Assembly (NCBI RefSeq): GCF_047511655.1
Contig: NC_133396.1
Span: 130,519,490 to 130,583,489, forward strand
Reading direction: 5' to 3'
Length of the DNA stretch: 64,000 nt
From: Castor canadensis
Lineage: Eukaryota > Chordata > Mammalia > Rodentia > Castoridae
The notes under the pieces are model-generated. The model searched no databases and had not been told where the DNA came from. It saw only the letters and a program-made list of their open reading frames with translations. Numbering within the stretch: position 1 is the stretch's first letter; each line of letters starts with the position of its first letter. Of the stretch, positions 47,906 to 59,801 are shown piece by piece. The translations under genes and the position numbers were made by a program.

Positions 47906-50227
47906 TTATGTGAGGCTCTTTGGTCCCTGAAGGACCCCCCTTGTGCCCATTTTTCAGGTGAGAAACTGAGTTGTACAGGCCCTCACCAATCTCCACCTCT
48001 CCTGTGCACTGGGGGGAGGAGGATTCTGCTTTTATTTTGATTTCAAATGCTCTGTGTTCACCCAGATGCTACAGCTTAGTCCTGAAGTTGGAGTCCTGTG
48101 GGCTGATGGCCACTGAAGAGAAAAGTGTCTTCTCCACCTAAGGGAGGACAGAGAACTTCCACAAACTTCACCCAGTGTTTGGGCGGTTCGTTTGGGAAAA
48201 TTCCTTTTGCCTTACCCACCTGGAGAGTGCGTGGCCAGAGGGATTTCTAGCCAAACCTTGGCCTCGCTTCTGCTGACACTGTCGTTAGATGGAAGGTGGA
48301 ACTGGCAGGGCCAGTTCTGACAGCTTGACTCACGGCTTCTTCAGTTCCTGCCTCTTGCCCGTAGTGGCACAGCATGGCTGAGGAGGCTGAGCATGGAAGG
48401 GTGTGGGGATCTGCAGGAATGCCATGCTATAGGGTCCTCTGCCCAGCCTGGTATTAGGGACCTGCTGGGACCAAGGTCTAGGGTTTGAGAAATCTGGGGG
48501 CACTTGGTGGGCAAAGAGAAAGGAGACTGAACACTGATCCTCCAGGCATAGCAAACCCAATGGGATCAGCATAGCTTGGCAACCATGAGGGACCCCAGGA
48601 ACCCCCTCATTTTAGCAGATAGGAAACTGGTTAGGAGGAGTTTCTAGAGCTGCATGTTGACCAGCTGAACTGGGATACATTGATCATTTCCAGTCGTAAC
48701 TGTTATATTCAAAATGGCCTGAGACTGTATGCATCCCAAAGCTGGATCCATCTGCTCTGGGAAATCCTATTTCCTAATACCAATGCACACCACCACTCTT
48801 CTTCTTTTTCTCCCCTTGTTAGACCTGCTTCCCAACTTTAGAGGAGGTAGCCAGCATAGGTTGGAAGAGCTTGCTTTCTGGGGTCTCCTGCAGGCAAAAG
48901 AGACCTTTACATGACTTGCTAAAGAATGGGAGCCTGGAGACTCCAGGAACTTGGTGTCTTCCAGCTCTGCGTGGCAGAATAGACTAGAAATGGACGCCCC
49001 AAATCCACTCTGGACTTAGCACCTCAGCCCACATCTAATATCCCTTTCCCTGTTCAGGACTCCAGTTCTTAAGAGGGGACAGTGACAACTTGAGATGTGT
49101 TCAGAGAAGGGTAACTAAGACAGCAAAAAGGACACTAAACCATGTTCTCAAGGAATGGCTGAAGAAACAAGAAGATTTAGCGTAGATAGGAGAAAACTTA
49201 GGGGATCAAGATGGCTGCATTCAGATACTAGAAGAATCATCATGGGAAGGGAGACTTGACCTACTCTCTATGACCCAGTCGGTAAAGATAAGGCTGGCAA
49301 GGGGAAGTTGCAGGAGCCCAGAAGTTGGAGCAGTTTCAAGACACTTTGGGTTTCTTCCACAAGGCATGCTGACTAGAGGACCCTGTGCCAGTGTTGAGAA
49401 AGGACACAAAAATGAGTAAGTCACCATCCCTGCCTACAAGGAGCAGGAAAATAGACACTAGCACAAGTCAGGGCACAAGTGGGGCCTTGACACAGTGTAA
49501 ACATGCAGGCCTCACAGAGGAAATGACAGGCAAGTTGGGCCTCTAAGGATGAATAGGGTTTTGATGGGAGAAGAAGGGCAAGCCAGGCAGAAGAAACATC
49601 AGAGGCAGGGAGGCTGGGTGGGTACATGGTGTCTGGGGAGAGGCTTGTCAATGGTGAAATTTAGGAATGAGAAGCAGCAGGAGACAGGAGGAGTAGACAG
49701 GGAAGAGCTTTGGGGTGCTTGCCTAGGGGGTCTAGCTACAGATGTGATAGTGATCATGGACTACAGTGTGGGCTTCTTATCTAACATTTGGCTGACAAAT
49801 TTTAGGATAACAGATCTCAACTTAATATTTAGTGTATCATCATAAGCCAAAGCAGAACGAAAACTCCAGGAAGTCGAAAAACTGTCAAATACCTTCTCTT
49901 TAACCAGCAGAAAAATTGCGTATTAGCAGGCATTGGGTGTTTTTTTAAACCCCATGATTCCAAAGGGTAATTTCCTTATGTATGCCAGTAAGTTATTAAT
50001 GTTTACCTTCTCTCATAAATGCACGCACCTGTGTGTGTATACGTGTGTACACAGTCCACTAATCAAATGGGAGGAATAAAAACATACTTTCAAGTGAAAA
50101 TGAATTTTACAAAAAATTGCACTTGAAAATCTGAAAGGTGTTCAAAAATGATATAAAAATAATACAATCAGCTGTCAACTAAACTTCCACAGGAATCATT
50201 TAAGCTGACTCATTAAAAATAAGTCTA
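47906..50227. other. Intergenic DNA, no gene seen
   Basis: The stretch 49060-49290 (gggtaactaagacagcaaaa ... gggatcaagatggctgcatt) and the stretch about 49400-49800 look like old interspersed repeats of uncertain family. Otherwise nothing is supported. Confidence 0.5.
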
Positions 50228-50350
50228 AGCCAGGTATAGTGATCTAGGCCTATAATGCCAGGACTAGGGACTCTGAGGTAGGATGGTTGTGAATTCAAGG
50301 CTAGCCAGGGCTATAGAGTGAGACCCTGCCTCCAAAAACAAACAAACAGA
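50228..50350 (+). mobile_element. B1-type SINE
   Basis: Head 'agccaggtatagtgatctag', then 'ttcaaggctagccagggcta', 'gagtgagaccctgcctccaa' and an A-rich tail (aacaaacaaac). Confidence 0.8.
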
Positions 50351-50546
50351 AAACCAACCAACCAAATAAACAAATCATATTTTTCATCTAGTTTGATTGC
50401 ATATATTGCATATTGCTACAAAATTTAAGCAGAAAGTATTTCCTTCTGTTATCTGCCAGAGAAATGGATATGACATTTCAAGGGCTTATTTGCCACCACC
50501 AAGATTCTGATATTCTTACATTTTATTTAAAGTGGCACAATGGGAA

Positions 50547-53500
50547 ACCCAGAAAATCATCAGAGACTGCTTTGAGAGCCTGTACTCTAATAAATTTGAA
50601 AATCTTGAAGAAATGGACAGATTTCTAGAAACTTACAACCACCCAAAACTGAACCAAGATGATATTAATCACCTGAATAGATCTATAACACAAAAAGAAA
50701 TTGAAGCTACCATCAAGAGCCTCCCAAAAAAGAAAAGTCCAGGACCTGATGGATTTACTGCTGAATTCTATTAAATGTTTAAAGAAGAACTAATACCAAC
50801 TCTCCTTAAAGTGTTCCATAATATAGAAAGGGAAGGAACACTGCCTAACTCATTTTATGAAGCCAATATTACTCTTATCCCAAAACCAGACAGACACCTC
50901 CAAAAAGAACTACAAGCCAATTTCCTAAATGAATATTGATGCAAAAATCCTCAGTAAAATAATGGCAAACTGAATCCAACAACACATCAGAAAGATCTTC
51001 CACCATGACCAAGTTGGCTTCATCCCAGGGATGCAGGGGTGGTTCAACATATGCAAATCTATAAATGTAATACAGCACATCAATAGAAGCAAAGACAAAA
51101 ACCACTTGATCATCTCAATAGATGCAGAAAAAGCCTTCAACAAGATCCAACACCACTTCATGATAAAAGCTCTAAGAATACTTAGAATAGAAGGAGAGTA
51201 CCTCAACATTGTAAAGGCTATATATGAAAAACCTATAGCCAACATAATTCTTAATGGAGAAAAACTGAAACATTTTCCCCTAAAATCATGAATGAGATAA
51301 GGGTGCCCACTATCCCCACTTCTATTCAACATAGTACTGGAATTCCTAGCCAGAACAATTAGGCAAGAAGAAGAAATAAAAGGAATACAAATAGGTAAAG
51401 AAACTGTCAAAATATCCTTATTTGTAGATGATATGATCCTATACTTTAAAGACCCAAGAAACTCTACCCAAAAACTCTTTTTTTTAAAATTTTTATTTTA
51501 TTCATATGTGCATACAGTATTTGGGTCATTTCTCCCCCCTTTCCCCCATCCCCTTCCTTGTCCCCCCACCCCCTCTCTCTCCCCCCTACTCTCTCACTAC
51601 CTGGCAGAAACTATTTTGCCCTTATCTCTAATTTTGTTGAAGAGAGAGTATAAACAATAATAGGAAGGAACAAGGGTTTTTGCTAGTTGAGATAAGGATA
51701 GCCATATAGTGAGTTGACTCACATTAATTTCCTGTGCGTGTGTGTTACCTTCTAGATTAATTCTTTTTGATCTCACCTTTTCTCTAGTTCCTGGTCCCCT
51801 TCTCCTATTGGCCTCAGTTGCTTTAAAGTATCTGTTTTAGTTTCTCTGTGTTGAGGGCAACAAATGCTAGCTAATTTTTTAGGTGTCTTACCTATCCTCA
51901 CCCCTCCCTTGTGTGCTCTCACTTTATCATGTGATTGAAGTCCAATCCCCTTGTTGTGTTTGCCCTTGATCTAATGTCCACATATGAGGGAGAACATATG
52001 ATTTTTGGTCTTTTGGGCCAGGCTAACCTCATTAGAATGATGTTCTCCAATTCCATCCATTTACCAGTGAATGATAACATTTCATTTTTCTTCATTTTAC
52101 CCAAAAACTCTTAGACACCATAAACAGCTACAGCAAGGTGGCAGGATACAAAATCAACTTACAAAAATCATTAGCTTTTCTATCCACCAACAACAAACAA
52201 ACTGAGAAGGAATATATAGAAACAATTCCATTCACAATAGCCTCAAAAAAAAAAGTCAAATACCTAGGAGTAAATTTAACAAAAGGTGTGAATGACCTCT
52301 ACAAAGAGAATTACAAACTCCTGAGGAAAGAGATCGAGGAAGACTACAGAAGATGGAAAGACCTCCTGTGTTCATGGATTGGTAGAATCAACATAGTAAA
52401 AATGTCGATACTCCCAAAAGTAATCTACATGTTTAATGCAATTCCCATCAAAATTCCAATGACATTCATTAAAGAGATTGAAAAATCTACTGTTAAATTT
52501 ATATGGAAACACAAGAGGCCACAAATAGCCAAGGCAATAATCAGTCAAAAGAACAATGCTGGAGGTATCACAGTACCTGACTTCAAACTATATTACAAAG
52601 CAGTAGCAATAAAAACAGCATGGTACTGGCACAAAAACAGACATGAAGACCAGTGGAACAGAATAGAGGACCTGGGTATGAATCCACACAACTATACCCA
52701 CCTCATTTTTGACAAAGGTGCTAAAAATATACAATGGAGAAAAGACAGCCTCTTCAACAAATGTTGCTGGGAAAAGTGGATATCCATCTGCAAAAAACTG
52801 AAACTAGATCCATGTCTATCACCCTGTACTACTATCAACTCAAAATGGATCAAGAACCTAAATATCAGACCTGAAACTCTGAAGTTACTACAGGAAGGAA
52901 CAGGAAACACTCTGGAACTAATAGGTATAGGCAAGGACTTCCTCAATAGAACCCCAGCAGCCCAAAAACTAAGAGAAAGAATAGACAAATGGGACTTCAT
53001 AAAATTGAAGAGCTTCTGTACAACAAAAGAAATGGCCTCTAAACTGAAGAGACCACCCACAGAGTGGGAGAAAATATTTGCCAGCTACACGTCAGACAAA
53101 GGACTGATAACCAGAATATATAGGGAACTTAAGAAACTAAACTCTTCTAAAATCAGTGAATCAATTAAGAAATGGGCAACTGAACTAAACAGAACTTTTT
53201 CAAAAGAAGAAATTCAAATGGCCAGAAAACACATGAAAAAATGCTATCTCTGGCCATCAAGGAAATGCAAATCAAAACTACACTAAGATTCACCTCACCC
53301 CTGTTAGAATAGCCATCATTAGCAACACCACCAACAACAGGTGTTGGCGAGGATATGGGGAAAAAGGAACCCTCTTACACTGTTGGTGGGAATGCAAGCT
53401 GGTGCAACCACTCTGGAAAAAAATTTGGAGACTTATTAAAAATCTAAACATAGACCTGCCATATGATCCAGCAATCCCACTCCTGGGGATATACACAAAG

Positions 53501-53760
53501 GAATGTGACACAGGTTACTCCAGAGGCACCTGCACACCCATGTTTATTGCAGCACTATTCACAATAACCAAGTTGTGGAAACAACCAAGATGCCCCACTA
53601 TTGATGAATGGATCAAGAAAATGTGGTACTTGTACACAATGGAATTTTACTCAGCCATGAGGAAGGTAAATCATTTGCAGGTAAATGGATGGAACTGGAG
53701 AACATTATTCTGAGCGAGGTCAGCCAGGCTCAGAAGACCAAAAATCGTATGTTCTCCCTC
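50547..53760 (+). pseudogene. L1 ORF2 (reverse transcriptase) remnant, + copy
   Basis: Encoded blocks include [34 protein letters not shown], the RT active-site region and the long C-terminal part (open frame 52138-53286). A terminal segment with [18 protein letters not shown] lies at 53402-53713. It is dead: stops occur after EFY (about 50772), in the 'caaactgaatcc' stretch (about 50970) and in 'aaatcatgaatg' (about 51288). The catalytic box at 51421-51432 reads Phe-Val-Asp-Asp rather than Phe-Ala-Asp-Asp, a 618-bp L1 splits it, and frameshifts follow near 53286. Confidence 0.9.
51480..52097 (-). mobile_element. Short L1 3' end nested in the + L1
   Basis: A T-rich start (ttttttaaaatttttatttt) is followed by the C-rich reverse 3' UTR and the last codons of ORF2 (61-codon frame at 51919-52104). 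The host L1 sequence 'tacccaaaaactctt' is duplicated at 51465-51479 and 52098-52112. Removing the insert and one copy rejoins the host ORF2 at TQKLLDT-type sequence. Confidence 0.95.
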
Positions 53761-54250
53761 ATATGCGGACTTTAGATCTAGGGCAAATGCAGCAATGTAG
53801 TTGGACTTGGATCACATGACAAGGGGAGAGCACATATGGGGGATATAGGAATAAGTAGAAAACCCAAAACATGAAAGTGTTTGATGTCCCCACTCCAGAG
53901 GAGCTAATACAGAAACCTTAAAACTACAGAGGTTATCATGAGGAAGGGATCAGGAACCAGTGTAAAGATCAGTTAGAGTTGAATCAACATTGGTCCTAAC
54001 ACATGTGTACATGAAAGCAATGCTAGGAATATTTCTGTATAGCTATCCTTAACTCAACTAGCAAAAACGTTTTATCTTCCTTATTATGCTTATGTCATTT
54101 CTTCAACAAAATTAGTGATAAGGGCAGAACAGGACCTGCCTGGAATGGAGTGGGGAAGGGGGAGTGGTGGGGGAAGGGGGTAGGGTGGAGAAATGACCCA
54201 AACAATGTATGAACATGTGAATAAATGAACAAAAATAATACAGTGGCACA

Positions 54251-54880
54251 GTGCCCAAAGCAGACTGTGAAAATTTAAAGAAGTATTTTGTAATATCTAG
54301 AATAATCACAAAACCAAAAAGATATAACTAAATTAAAATGGAATTTTAAAAAATGTTTAACCTGAAAGAAGGAAGCAAGGAAAGCAAGAACAAGAGACTA
54401 AAAAGAGATTCGATAACTGGAAAACAAACAGTAAAATGATAGACTTAAATTCAGCCATAGCAATAATTACACCAAATGTAAATTGACCACTCTACTTAAA
54501 ATGTGGAAATTATCAAAATTGGATAAAGCGAGAGCTTACTACTGTTTACATTTAATATAAAGACACAGATAGGTGGAAATAAAAAGGTGGAAAAATATAG
54601 ACTGTAAACAGTACCATAAGAAGACCGGGCACTAACTTAACACTAGATATGGCAGATTTAAGAATAAAGAGTACTGTACCAGCAGACACAGTTATCTTCC
54701 AATGACATTCGTTGGGAAGTCACAGCAAGCAAATGTGTGTGCACTCAACAACTCTAAATACACACGTTTCCCAACTGTACATGATTTTTCTCAGTGAGAA
54801 AATATGCCAAGCCATGAAACAAACCCATAATCTGAATAAATTTAAAGGGGGTAATATTTTTATTTTTATTTTTTTAACAT
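54251..54880 (+). repeat. Ancient L1M fragment (ORF2 endonuclease region)
   Basis: Sequence such as 'aattacaccaaatgtaaatt', 'tataaagacacagataggtg', 'gaaataaaaaggtggaaaaa' and 'gtgtgcactcaacaactcta' resembles the endonuclease-coding part of old L1s. It has many disruptions. It lies exactly between the tails of the two younger L1 copies. Confidence 0.6.
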
Positions 54881-55327
54881 TTTCTTTTCTTTTTTTTTAT
54901 TGTTTTATTATTCATATGTGCATACAACACTTGGGTGCCCCCATCCCCTCAATACTCGGCAGAAACTATTTTGCCCTTATTTCTAATTTTGTTGAAGAGA
55001 GAGTATAAGCAATAATAGGAAGGAACAAGGATTTTTGCTAGTTGAGATAAGGATAGCTATACAGGGAGTTGACTCACATTGATTTCCTGTGCATGGGTGT
55101 TACCTTCTAGGTTAAATCTTTTTGATCTAACCTTTTCTCTAGTTCCTGGTCCCCTTCTCCTATTGGCCTCAGTTGCTTTTAAGGTATCTGCTTTAGTTTC
55201 TCTGAGTTGAGGGCAACAAATGTTAGCTAATTTTTTAGGTGTCTTACCTATCCTCACCCCTCCCTTGTGTGCTCTTGCTTTTATCATGTGCTCAAAGTCC
55301 AATTCCCTTGTTGTGTTTGCCCTTGAT

Positions 55328-58300
55328 CTAATGTCCGCATATGAGGGAGAACATATGATTTTTGGTCTTTTGGGCCAGGCTAACCTCACTCAGAATGATG
55401 TTCTCCAATTCCATCCATTTACCAGCGAATGATAACATTTCATTCTTCTTCATGGCTGCATAAAATTCCATTGTGTATAGATACCACATTTTCTTGATCC
55501 ATTCATCAGTAGTGGGGCATCTTGGCTGTTTCCATAACTTGGCTATTGTGAATAGTGCCACAATAAACATGGGTGTGCAGGTGCCTCTGGAGTAACCTGT
55601 GTCACAGTCTTTTGGGTATATCCCCAAGAGTGCTATTGCTGGATCAAATGGTAGATCGATGTCCAGCTTTTTAAGTAGCCTCCAAATTTTTTTCCAGAGT
55701 GGTTGTACTAGTTTACATTCCCACCAACAGTGTAAGAAGGTTCCTTTTTCCCCGCATCCTCGCCAACACCTGTTGTTGGTGGTGTTGCTGATGATGGCTA
55801 TTCTAACAGGGGTGAGGTGGAATCTTAGTGTGGTTTTAATTTGCATTTCCTTTATTGCTAGAGATGGTGAGCATTTTTTCATGTGTTTTTTGGCCATTTG
55901 AATTTCTTCTTTTGAAAAGTTCTGTTTAGTTCACTTGCCCATTTCTTTATTGGTTCATTAGTTTTGGGAGAATTTAGTTTTTTAAGTTCCCTATATATTC
56001 TGGTTATCAGTCCTTTGTCTGATGTACAGTTGGCAAATATTTTCTCCCACTCTGTGGGTGTTCTCTTCAGTTTAAAGACCATTTCTTTTGATGAACAGAA
56101 GCTTTTTAGTTTTATGAGGTCCCATTTATCTATGCTATCTCTTAGTTGCTGTGCTGCTGGGGTTTCGTTGAGAAAGTTCTTACCTATACCTACTAACTCC
56201 AGAGTATTTCCTACTCTTTCCTGTACCAACTTTAGAGTTTGGGGTCTGATATTAAGATCCTTGATCCATTTTGAGTTAATATTGGCATAGGGTGATATAC
56301 ATGCATCTAGTTTCAGTTTTTTGCAGACTGCCAACCAGTCTTCCCAGCAGTTCCTGTTGAAGAGGCTGCTATTTCTCCATCGAATATTTTCAGCTTCTTT
56401 GTCAAAGACAAGTTGGTTATAGCTGTGTGGCTTCTTATCTGGGTCCTCTATTCTGTTCCACTGGTCTTCATGTCTGTTTTTGTGCCAGTACCATGCTGTT
56501 TTTATTGCTACTGCTTTGTAATATAGTTTGAAGTCAGGTATTGTGATACCTCCTGCATTGTTCTTTTGACTGAGTATTGCCTTGGCTATTCGTGGCTTCC
56601 TGTGTTTCCATATAAATTTAACAGTAGATTTTTCAATCTCTTCAATGAATGTCATTGGAATTTTGATGGGAATTGCATTAAACATGTAGATTACTTTTGG
56701 GAGTATAGCCATTTTTACTATGTTGATTCTACCAAGCCATGAGCATGGGAGATCTCTCCACTTTCTATAGTCTTCCTTGATCTCTTTCTTCAGAAGTTTA
56801 TAGTTTTCCTTGTAGAGGTCATTCACATCTTTTGTTAGGTTTACACTTAGGTATTTGATTTTTTTTGAGGCTATTGTAAATGGAATTGTTTTCATATATT
56901 CTTTTTCAGTTTGCTCATTATTAGTGTATAGAAATGCTAATGATTTTTCTATGTTGATTTTATATCTTGCTACCTTGCTGTAACTATTGATGATGTCTAG
57001 AAGCTTCTGAGTAGAGTTTTTTGGGTCTTTAAGGTATAGGGTCATGTCGTCTGCAAATAGGGATATTTTGACAGTTTCTTTACCTATTTGAATTCCTTTT
57101 ATTCCTTCTTCTTGCCTAATTGCTCTGGCTAGGAATTCCAGTACTATGTTTAATAGGAGTGGAGATAGTGGGCATCCTTGTCTGGTTCCTGATTTTAGAG
57201 GGAATGGTTTCAGTTTTTCTCCATTAAGTATAATGCTGGCTGTAGGTTTGTCATATATAGTTTTTATAATGTTGAGGAACTTTCCTTCTATTCCTAGTTT
57301 TCTTAGAGCTTTTATCATGAAATGATGTTGAATCTTATCCAAGGCTTTTTCTGCATTGATTGAGATGATCAAGTGGTTTTTGTCTTTGCTTCTGTTAATG
57401 TGGTTTATTACGTTTATTGATTTTTGTATGTTGAACCACCCCTGCATCCCTGGGATGAAGCCTACTTGGTCGTGGTGAATAATCTTTTTGATGTGTTGTT
57501 GAATTCGGTTTGCCATTATTTTGTTGAGGATTTTTGGGTCAATGTTCATTAAGGAGATTGGTCTATAGTTCTCCTTTTGAGGTGTCTTTGCCTGGTTTTG
57601 GGATAAGTGTAATACTGGCTTCATAAAATGTGTTAGGCAGTTTTTCTTCCCTTTCTATTTCGTGGAACAGTTTAAGGAGGGTTGGTATCAGTTCTTCTTT
57701 AAAGGTCTGATAGAATTCAGCAGAGAATCCATCAGGTCCTGGACTTTTCTTTTTAGGGAGACTCTTGATTGCTGCTTCACTTTCATTTTGTGTTATAGAT
57801 CTATTCAGGTGATTAACTTCCTCTTGGTTCAGTTTTGGATGATCATATGTATCTAGAAATCTGTCCATTTCTTTAAGATTTTCAAATTTATTTGAATATA
57901 GGTTCTCAAAGTAGTCTCTGATGATTTCCTGGACTTCCATGGTATTTGTTGTTATCTCCCCTTTGCATTCCTGATTCTGCTAATTTGGGTTTTTTCTCTC
58001 CTCATTTTAGTCAGGTTTGCCAGGGGTCTATCTATCTTGTTTATTTTTTCAAAGAACCAACTTTTTGTTTCATTAATTCTTTGTGTGATTTTTTGGTTTC
58101 TATTTCATTGATTTCAGCTCTTATTTTTATTATTTCTCTCCTATTTGTTTTGGGATTTGCTTGTTCTTGTTTTGAGATGTATCATTAGGTCATTGATTTG
58201 GGATCTTTCAGCATTTTTAATGTATGCACTCATGGCTATAAACTTTCCTCTCAGAACTGCCTTAGTTGTGTCCCATAGGTTCTGGTAGGTTGTGTTTTCA

Positions 58301-59752
58301 TTTTCATTGACTTCCAGAACTTTTTAATTTCCTCTTTTATTTCATCAATGATCATTGTTCTTTAAGTAATGAGTTATTTATTTTCCAGCTGTTTGCATGT
58401 TTTTTTTTCTTTTATTATTCATATGTGCATACAAGGCTTGGTTCATTTCTCCCCCCTGCCCCCACCCCCTCCCTTACCACCCACTCTGCCCCTCCCTCTC
58501 CCCCCCACCCCCTCAATACCCAGCAGAAATTATTTTGCCCTTATTTCTAATTTTGTTGTAGAGAGAGTATAAGCAATAACAGGAAGGGACAAGGGTTTTT
58601 GCTGGTTGAGATAAGGACAGCTATACAGGGAGTTGACTCACATTGATTTCCTGTGCGTGGGTGTTACCTTCTAGGTTAATTCTTTTTGATCTAACCTTTT
58701 CTCTAGTACCTGTTCCCCTTTTCCTATTGGCCTCAGTTGCTTTTAAGGTCTCTGCTTTAGTTTCTCTGCATTAAGGGCAATAAATGCTAGTTAATTTTTT
58801 AGGTGTCTTACCTATCCTCACCCCTCCCTTGTGTGCTCTCGTTTTTATCGTGTGCTCTCGTTTTTATCCTGTGCTCATAGTCTAATCCCATTGTTGTGTT
58901 TGCCCTTGATCTAATGTCCACATATGAGGGAGAACATACGATTTTTGGTCTTTTGGGCCAGGCTAACCTCACTCAGAATGATGTTCTCCAATTTCATCCA
59001 TTTACCATGTTTGCATGTTTTTTGTCTTTACTTTTGTTGTTGAGTTCTACTTTTACTGCATTGTGATCAGATAGTATGCACGGTATAATTTCTATTTTCT
59101 TATATTTGCTGAGACTTGCTTTGTGCCCTAGGATATGATCTATTTTGGAGAAGGTTCCATGGGCTGCTGAGAAGAATGTATATTGTGTAGAGGTTGGATG
59201 AAATGTTCTGTAGACATCAACTAGGTCCATTTGATCTATTGTATATTTTAGATCTAGGATTTCTTTATTGATTTTTTGTTTAGATGACCTATTTATTAAT
59301 GATAATGGGGTGTTATAGTCTCCCACAACCACTGTGTTGGAGTTAATATATGCTTTTAGGTCTTTCAGGGTATGTTTGATGAAATTGGGTGTGTTGACAT
59401 TGGGTGCATACAGGTTGATAATTATTATTTGCTTTTGGTCTATTTCCCCTTTTATTAGTATGGAATGTCCTTCTTTATCTCATTTGATCAATGTAGGTTT
59501 GAAGTCTACTTTGTCAGAGATAAGTATTGCTACTCCTGCCTGTTTTTGGGGGCCATTGGCTTGGTAAATCTTCTTCCAGCCTTTCATCCTAAGCCTATGC
59601 TTATTTCTGTCAGTGAGATGGGTCTCCTGTAAGCAACAAATTGTTGGATCGTCCTTTTGAATCCATTTCATCAAGCAGTGCCTTTTGATGGGGGAATTAA
59701 GTCTGTTAACATTAAGTGTTAGTACTGATTGGTATGTGGTGATTCCTGTCAT
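55328..59752 (-). pseudogene. L1 ORF2 (endonuclease-reverse transcriptase), - copy
   Basis: The endonuclease part has LTLNVNRLNSPIK and CCLQETHLT (59752-59480), then GDYNTPLS and CILSDHNAVKVEL (59332-58994). The RT part is a 581-codon frame (57624-55879) with [23 protein letters not shown] and an intact Phe-Ala-Asp-Asp at 57046-57057. The C-terminal Cys-rich region ([19 protein letters not shown]) lies in 55897-55328. Frameshifts at about 59480-59330, 57563-57624 and 55879-55897, plus the nested L1, make it non-functional. Damage is milder than in the + copy. Confidence 0.92.
58406..59007 (-). mobile_element. Short L1 3' end nested in the - L1
   Basis: T-run, then 'cttttattattcatatgtgc', a C-rich 3' UTR and ORF2 terminal codons. 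It is flanked by a 16-bp duplication (tgtttgcatgtttttt) at 58390-58405 and 59008-59023. It is in the same orientation as its host and lies between the ORF2 endonuclease and RT parts. Confidence 0.95.
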
Positions 59753-59801
59753 TTAGTTGTCTTAGTTGTTTGAAGGTTGATTGTGTGTACCTAAGTTGAG
59801 G

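Larger units (their letters stand above)
50540..54241 (+). mobile_element. 5'-truncated L1 retrotransposon (+)
   Basis: It begins inside ORF2, upstream of the reverse-transcriptase domain, and runs through the ORF2 C-terminus, a G-rich 3' UTR (about 54144-54191) and an A-rich end (aataaatgaacaaaaataat). Short direct repeats (agtggcaca) flank it at 50531-50539 and 54242-54250, with similarity extending to about 14 bp. A second L1 at 51480-52097 interrupts it. Confidence 0.9.
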
